NCBI GenBank assembly: GCA_017381835.1
Contig: JAFOBK010000081.1
Span: 1 to 8,044 of the forward strand
Reading direction: 5' to 3'
Length of the DNA: 8,044 nucleotides
Origin: Oscillospiraceae bacterium
GTDB taxonomy: Bacteria > Bacillota_A > Clostridia > Oscillospirales > Oscillospiraceae
Below the pieces are notes generated by a model. That model worked only from the letters and a program-made list of their open reading frames with translations, was not told the DNA's origin and made no database searches. Positions 4,992 to 8,044 of the stretch are shown piece after piece. A program made the position numbers and the translations under genes. Position 1 is the first letter of the stretch. Every line of letters begins with the position of its first letter.

Positions 4992-6130
4992 CAGCGCTTT
5001 CCTCCTTTGTTTTTATCGGCAGACAGATTCTGAGGCTTCATATCCACAGACAGAATCTCATCCATGCTGATCTTGGTGGGAACCACATCCCACTTTGCCT
5101 CGTCATCATGAACATGGGCAGGGTCATTCTTGCTCTTGATGAGCTTCTTGCTGAGAACGCCCAAATTGTACTTATCACGGAAGCTCTTCAGAGCGGGTGC
5201 GTTATTATAAATAACAATGACGATCAGAATCAGCGCGTACAGCAGATTCTGCAAAACTGCCAGTTCACCAGTCAGGATGGTGGCCAACTTGGTGTTCAGG
5301 AAGGTAATCAGGGTAGCAGCCAGGATAGAGCCGTTGATATTACCCATGCCGCCCAAAACAACCATAACCAGGATTTCGATGGAGTAGTTATAGCCAAACT
5401 TCATGCTCTGCACGGTATAGTTGCTGTAGCTGTACAGAACGCCTGCAATACCTGCCAGCGCTGCGGACAGAATGAAGGTCATCAGCTTATACTTGGTGAC
5501 ATTGATACCGCTGGCACGGGCTGCAATCTCATTATCACGGATCGCGGTCACAGCTCTGCCGTGCTTGGAACGGATGTAGTTCTGCACGAGCATCAGAGTC
5601 AGCAGAACCAGCAACAGTGCCAGGATGTACAGATAGTTCTTGTCAAAGCGGGGGGTATCCAGGCCGAGAGAACCGCCGAAGGATGCATCAGAAGAGTTCT
5701 GGAACAGGGACTTGACGATCTCGCCGAAGGCCAGAGTGACGATTGCCAGGTAGTCACCGCGGAGTCTCAGAGCGGGAATACCGATGATCACACCGCACAG
5801 AGCTGCGGCAGCACAGCCAACCACCAGTGCAATCAGGAAAGCCAAAATGCCGTTGCCCAGCACGGGAACCAGCAGAACGGAAATCTTACCGCCCAGGTAA
5901 GCACCCACGCACATAAAACCGGCATGGCCCAGGGAAAGTTCGCCCAGGAAACCGACAACCAAGGACAGAGAAACTGCCAGGATGATGCTGATGGCGATCT
6001 TCTCCACCAGGAACACCAGAGAATTGTCAAAGCGGCCGCCGGCAATGGAGATAATACCCATGACCAGAGTGATCAGGCCAATGACCATATAGTTGATGTA
6101 ATGACCCAGCTTAAATTTACCGATTCTCAT
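4991..6130 (-). CDS. livM: Amino-acid (branched-chain type) ABC importer permease LivM with a long C-terminal tail
   Basis: 379 residues, membrane-embedded (BPD_transp_2 family), with many hydrophobic helices between about residues 12 and 308. The conserved cytoplasmic loop that contacts the ATPases is at about 191-210 (GRAVTAIRDNEIAARASGIN). The motif SLGHAGFMCVGAYLGG (about 66-81) is typical of LivM. It forms the translocation pore with LivH. After the last helix there is a hydrophilic tail of about 71 residues (309-379) rich in Lys and Asp, with HVHDDE near its middle. This is longer than I expect for LivM. The ATG at 6130 overlaps the livH stop by 4 nt (ATGA), with SD GGAGGGAG upstream. 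The tail's last codons double as the livG ribosome binding site. Confidence 0.94.
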   Translation of the reverse strand: MRIGKFKLGHYINYMVIGLITLVMGIISIAGGRFDNSLVFLVEKIAISIILAVSLSLVVGFLGELSLGHAGFMCVGAYLGGKISVLLVPVLGNGILAFLIALVVGCAAAALCGVIIGIPALRLRGDYLAIVTLAFGEIVKSLFQNSSDASFGGSLGLDTPRFDKNYLYILALLLVLLTLMLVQNYIRSKHGRAVTAIRDNEIAARASGINVTKYKLMTFILSAALAGIAGVLYSYSNYTVQSMKFGYNYSIEILVMVVLGGMGNINGSILAATLITFLNTKLATILTGELAVLQNLLYALILIVIVIYNNAPALKSFRDKYNLGVLSKKLIKSKNDPAHVHDDEAKWDVVPTKISMDEILSVDMKPQNLSADKNKGGKR

Positions 6131-6999
6131 ACTTTCTCCCTCCGTTTCTTTCCAAGGAAGCCGGTAGGTCTGACCAACAGAATGATGATCAGGACGGAGA
6201 ATTCGATGGCATCCGTGTAAGGTGCGATTGCGGTGATCTTATAAGAAATGCACTCCACAATACCCAGCAGAATGCCGCCCAGCATAGCGCCGGGAATAGA
6301 GCCGATACCGCCGATAACCGCTGCGGTGAAGGCCTTGATACCGGGCATTGCGCCCAGAGTATTGGAAATACTGGGAGACTTCAGCAGGTAGAAAAGGCCT
6401 GCCAGAGCTGCCAGCGCGGAGCCGATAGCGAAAGTGATGGTGATAATGCCGTTGACATTGATGCCCATCAGCTGAGCAGCGCTCTTATCTTCAGAAACAG
6501 CGATCATAGCACGGCCCAGACGGGTGAACTTGACAAACAGCGTCAGAGCGGTCATGACAACGGTTGCCACAGCCAAAGTGACCAGTGCGGAAATCTGCAC
6601 GGTGGCACCCATGAACTTGACAGCGCCAAACTCATAAACCGTCACCATCTTGGGGGCAGAACCGAAAATGATCTGTGCCAGGCTCTGCAGCAGGTAGCTG
6701 ACACCAATGGCGGTAATCAGAACTGCCAAAGGAGATGCGCCACGCAGAGGCTTATAAGCAACCTTCTCAATACATACACCCAGGATCACACAACCTACGC
6801 AGGCGATGAGAATTGCCAGCAGGGGGTTGCCGGTGGCCATGAACACATAAATCATGTAGCCGCCGACCATGATGATATCACCATGGGCAAAGTTCAGCAT
6901 TTTTGCAATGCCGTAGACCATGGTATAGCCCAGAGCGATCATGGCGTAAATACCGCCAAGGCTCAGGCCATTTATCAAGGTAGATAAAATCTCTTCCAT
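6127..6999 (-). CDS. livH: Amino-acid (branched-chain type) ABC importer permease LivH
   Basis: 290 residues from the ATG at 6999. The N-terminus MEEILSTLINGLSLGGIYAM is classic for LivH. The family loop at 162-181 (GRAMIAVSEDKSAAQLMGIN) and the closing RPTGFLGKK (277-285) are both present. It is a multi-helix inner-membrane permease pairing with LivM. A TTG at 7011 would add four residues (MGFI), but family alignment and a weak SD (GGGA, 6 nt before the ATG) favour 6999. The weak SD contrasts with the strong ones of livM, livG and livF, so livH translation may be limiting. It is separated from livK by a structured 198-nt gap. Confidence 0.94.
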   Translation of the reverse strand: MEEILSTLINGLSLGGIYAMIALGYTMVYGIAKMLNFAHGDIIMVGGYMIYVFMATGNPLLAILIACVGCVILGVCIEKVAYKPLRGASPLAVLITAIGVSYLLQSLAQIIFGSAPKMVTVYEFGAVKFMGATVQISALVTLAVATVVMTALTLFVKFTRLGRAMIAVSEDKSAAQLMGINVNGIITITFAIGSALAALAGLFYLLKSPSISNTLGAMPGIKAFTAAVIGGIGSIPGAMLGGILLGIVECISYKITAIAPYTDAIEFSVLIIILLVRPTGFLGKKRREKV

Positions 7000-7033
7000 A
7001 ATAAATCCCAACTTTTTCTAAATTTCTAAGGTA

Positions 7034-7050
7034 TCTGACCGAAGATCAGA
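7034..7050 (-). other. UUCG-tetraloop hairpin in the livH leader
   Basis: On the minus strand TCTGA and TCAGA pair around a C-UUCG-G cap with one bulged U. The cUUCGg tetraloop is exceptionally stable in RNA and appears only when the region is read as minus-strand RNA, the direction of the operon. Confidence 0.5.
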
Positions 7051-7060
7051 CGCCCTTTGC

Positions 7061-7122
7061 AGGGTACCTGTAAAAACCCGTTTTTGAAGGAAAGCCCGAA
7101 AGCGGGCTTTTAGCAGTACCCT
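7061..7122 (-). ncRNA. Structured leader between livK and livH: junction closed by AGGGTAC/GTACCCT
   Basis: A closing stem (AGGGTAC at 7122-7116 with GTACCCT at 7067-7061, extended by TG/CA past a bulged G) encloses two hairpins. One is AAAGCCCG/CGGGCTTT (7091-7110) and the other AAAAA/TTTTT around CGGG (7072-7085). The whole could fold as a three-way junction. I do not recognise a known riboswitch class, and it may simply be a processing or attenuation structure. Confidence 0.35.
7091..7110 (-). terminator. Possible weak (leaky) terminator between livK and livH
   Basis: Arms AAAGCCCG and CGGGCTTT form 8 bp with a four-base loop. On the minus strand they continue into TTTCCTTC, an interrupted U-tract. 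Such a site could let part of the livK transcription pass into livHMGF, giving more binding protein than permease. Confidence 0.4.
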
Positions 7123-7135
7123 AAAAGAATGCGAT

Positions 7136-7173
7136 GACTGCACATGCCGGTTTTAGGGCCGGCATGTGCAGTT
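7136..7173 (-). other. Long perfect hairpin downstream of livK
   Basis: CTGCACATGCCGG (7138-7150) and CCGGCATGTGCAG (7159-7171) form 13 perfect bp around an 8-nt loop, extendable by an A-T pair. In the minus (sense) direction no T-run follows; TTTTT follows only on the plus strand. It begins 27 nt after the livK stop and may stabilise the livK mRNA 3' end against exonucleases. Confidence 0.6.
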
Positions 7174-7197
7174 TTTGCTTACTTTTCAGATATAAAA

Positions 7198-8044
7198 TTA
7201 GCCGACTTCCTTGATCACGTACTGGATAGCGGTCTTATTGACGTAACCGGTGGATTCCCAGGTGATGCTATCGCCGGTAACAGCGTTGGTGACGGTGTAG
7301 CCGCCCTCAAACTGAGCCTTCATGATCTCGCACAGGTCAGCAGCGCTGATGTCGACAGGAATATCAGCACCCTCGTCGATTGCCTTCTTCATAGCGCCGT
7401 AGATTGCGTAAACGCAGTCATAAGCGGAAGCGCCGAACTGGTTCAGGGTATCTGCGCCGTAAGTAGCAACATACTTGTCGATGAAGTCCTTTGCAACACC
7501 GGACTCAGCCTTGGAGTTGAAGTGGGACAGCATGGTAACAGCCTGAGGAATGGAAGTGATATCGAAGCCTTCTGCGCTGTCGATGCCGTCAAAGCCGTCG
7601 CAGCCGTAGTAAACAGCGTCAGCGGGCATGATGTCCTTAGCCTGGGTCATGAAGATGGATGCGGGGGTGTAGTAGATGGGCATGAAGACGAACTTGCAGT
7701 CCTTCAGAGTGTCGATCTGAACGCTGAAGTCGGTTTCGTTTGCTGCGGAGAAGGAAGTCTCAACAACGGTAACGGAAGCATCCAGGTTAGCCTTGAACTG
7801 CTCGTAGATACCGTTGGAGTAGGGATCGTCGGACTTGTAGAAGACGCCGATGGTCTGGCCAGCGAAGTTCTGGTTGATGAAGTCAGCAGCAACCTTACCC
7901 TGGTTGCCGTCAGCGAAGCACATCTGGTAACCGTTGGCAAACTCGGGGATCTCATCGCCGGATGCGGAGGGAGTCAGGAAGAACACGTTATCATCATTTG
8001 CCAGGTTCTTGAACTCCATACCGGGAGCGGTAGTAACGGTACCC
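7198..8044 (-). CDS. livK: Amino-acid-binding protein of the LIV-type ABC importer (LivK), 5' end outside the window
   Basis: 281 residues are visible, reading in frame from the window edge (GTVTTAPGMEFKNLANDD...). An internal Met at 8019 is not a credible start because the frame stays open and homologous to the edge. Type-I periplasmic-binding-protein fold (Peripla_BP_6) features include the loop TPSASGDEIPEF, the GNQGKVAADF helix, and FYKSDDPYSNGIYEQF after the first lobe crossover. The family is usually about 380-400 residues with a lipoprotein signal peptide in Gram-positives, so roughly 100-120 residues are missing here. It captures the substrate outside the membrane and hands it to LivH/LivM. 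Gene order (livK first, then livHMGF) supports the pairing. Branched-chain amino acids are the default substrate, but a different amino acid is possible. Confidence 0.92.
   Translation of the reverse strand, partial: GTVTTAPGMEFKNLANDDNVFFLTPSASGDEIPEFANGYQMCFADGNQGKVAADFINQNFAGQTIGVFYKSDDPYSNGIYEQFKANLDASVTVVETSFSAANETDFSVQIDTLKDCKFVFMPIYYTPASIFMTQAKDIMPADAVYYGCDGFDGIDSAEGFDITSIPQAVTMLSHFNSKAESGVAKDFIDKYVATYGADTLNQFGASAYDCVYAIYGAMKKAIDEGADIPVDISAADLCEIMKAQFEGGYTVTNAVTGDSITWESTGYVNKTAIQYVIKEVG

Noticed and set aside
4209..6220. Long plus-strand frames (4209-5033 and 5108-6220) antisense to livG and livM
   Set aside because: They are shadows caused by codon choice in the real genes. The translations have no recognisable domains, and the minus-strand genes carry complete ABC transporter motifs.
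1..8044. Defence system, mobile element, prophage or integron
   Set aside because: No transposase, integrase, nuclease, toxin-antitoxin or attachment-site signal was found. The gene content is a normal transporter, sporulation and metal-homeostasis set.

Overview
The window looks like chromosomal DNA of an anaerobic, spore-forming member of the Firmicutes, class Clostridia. A moderate-GC Oscillospirales/Oscillospiraceae-type gut bacterium is my best guess. The evidence is a SipL-like spore-coat protein (SPOCS/DUF3794 repeats plus a C-terminal LysM), Gram-positive style Shine-Dalgarno sequences and the protein style of the transporter genes. The taxon is an inference. All eight genes I accept lie on the minus strand, so transcription runs from high to low coordinates. 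Nothing on the plus strand looks like a gene.

In transcription order, the right half (8044 to 3505) is a LIV-type (HAAT family) amino-acid ABC importer: livK (binding protein, cut off by the window edge), a 198-nt structured gap, then livH, livM, livG and livF. livH/livM overlap by 4 nt, livM/livG by 1 nt, and livG/livF are 5 nt apart with the SD of livF running into the livG stop. The livK-livH gap carries several hairpins, including one that resembles a weak terminator. This would suit high expression of the binding protein and lower expression of the membrane complex. A strong intrinsic terminator (3462-3499) closes the operon.

The centre (3507 to 1629) is a probable sporulation unit: a previously unlisted 49-residue two-helix membrane protein (3312-3461), then the SipL-like gene (1761-3257). 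Each is preceded by a sequence close to the mother-cell sigma-E promoter consensus. The one before the small gene sits inside the upstream terminator. The unit ends in a long 3' region with three stem-loops, the last a good intrinsic terminator.

The left part (1595 to 1) is a metal-homeostasis operon. A near-consensus promoter with an extended -10 drives a COG0523/CobW-type GTPase carrying a very unusual 83-residue His/Cys-rich insert. Twelve nt later comes a second, truncated P-loop protein of the same broad family that lacks the CxCC metal motif in the part visible. The promoter spacer holds a short G-tract flanked by inverted ATA/TAT, resembling sites bound by CsoR/RcnR/FrmR-type repressors.

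I do not see a mobile element, CRISPR array, RNA gene or defence system. The items most worth following up are the His/Cys-rich GTPase pair with its candidate operator, the small membrane gene with its terminator-embedded promoter, and the structured livK-livH leader.
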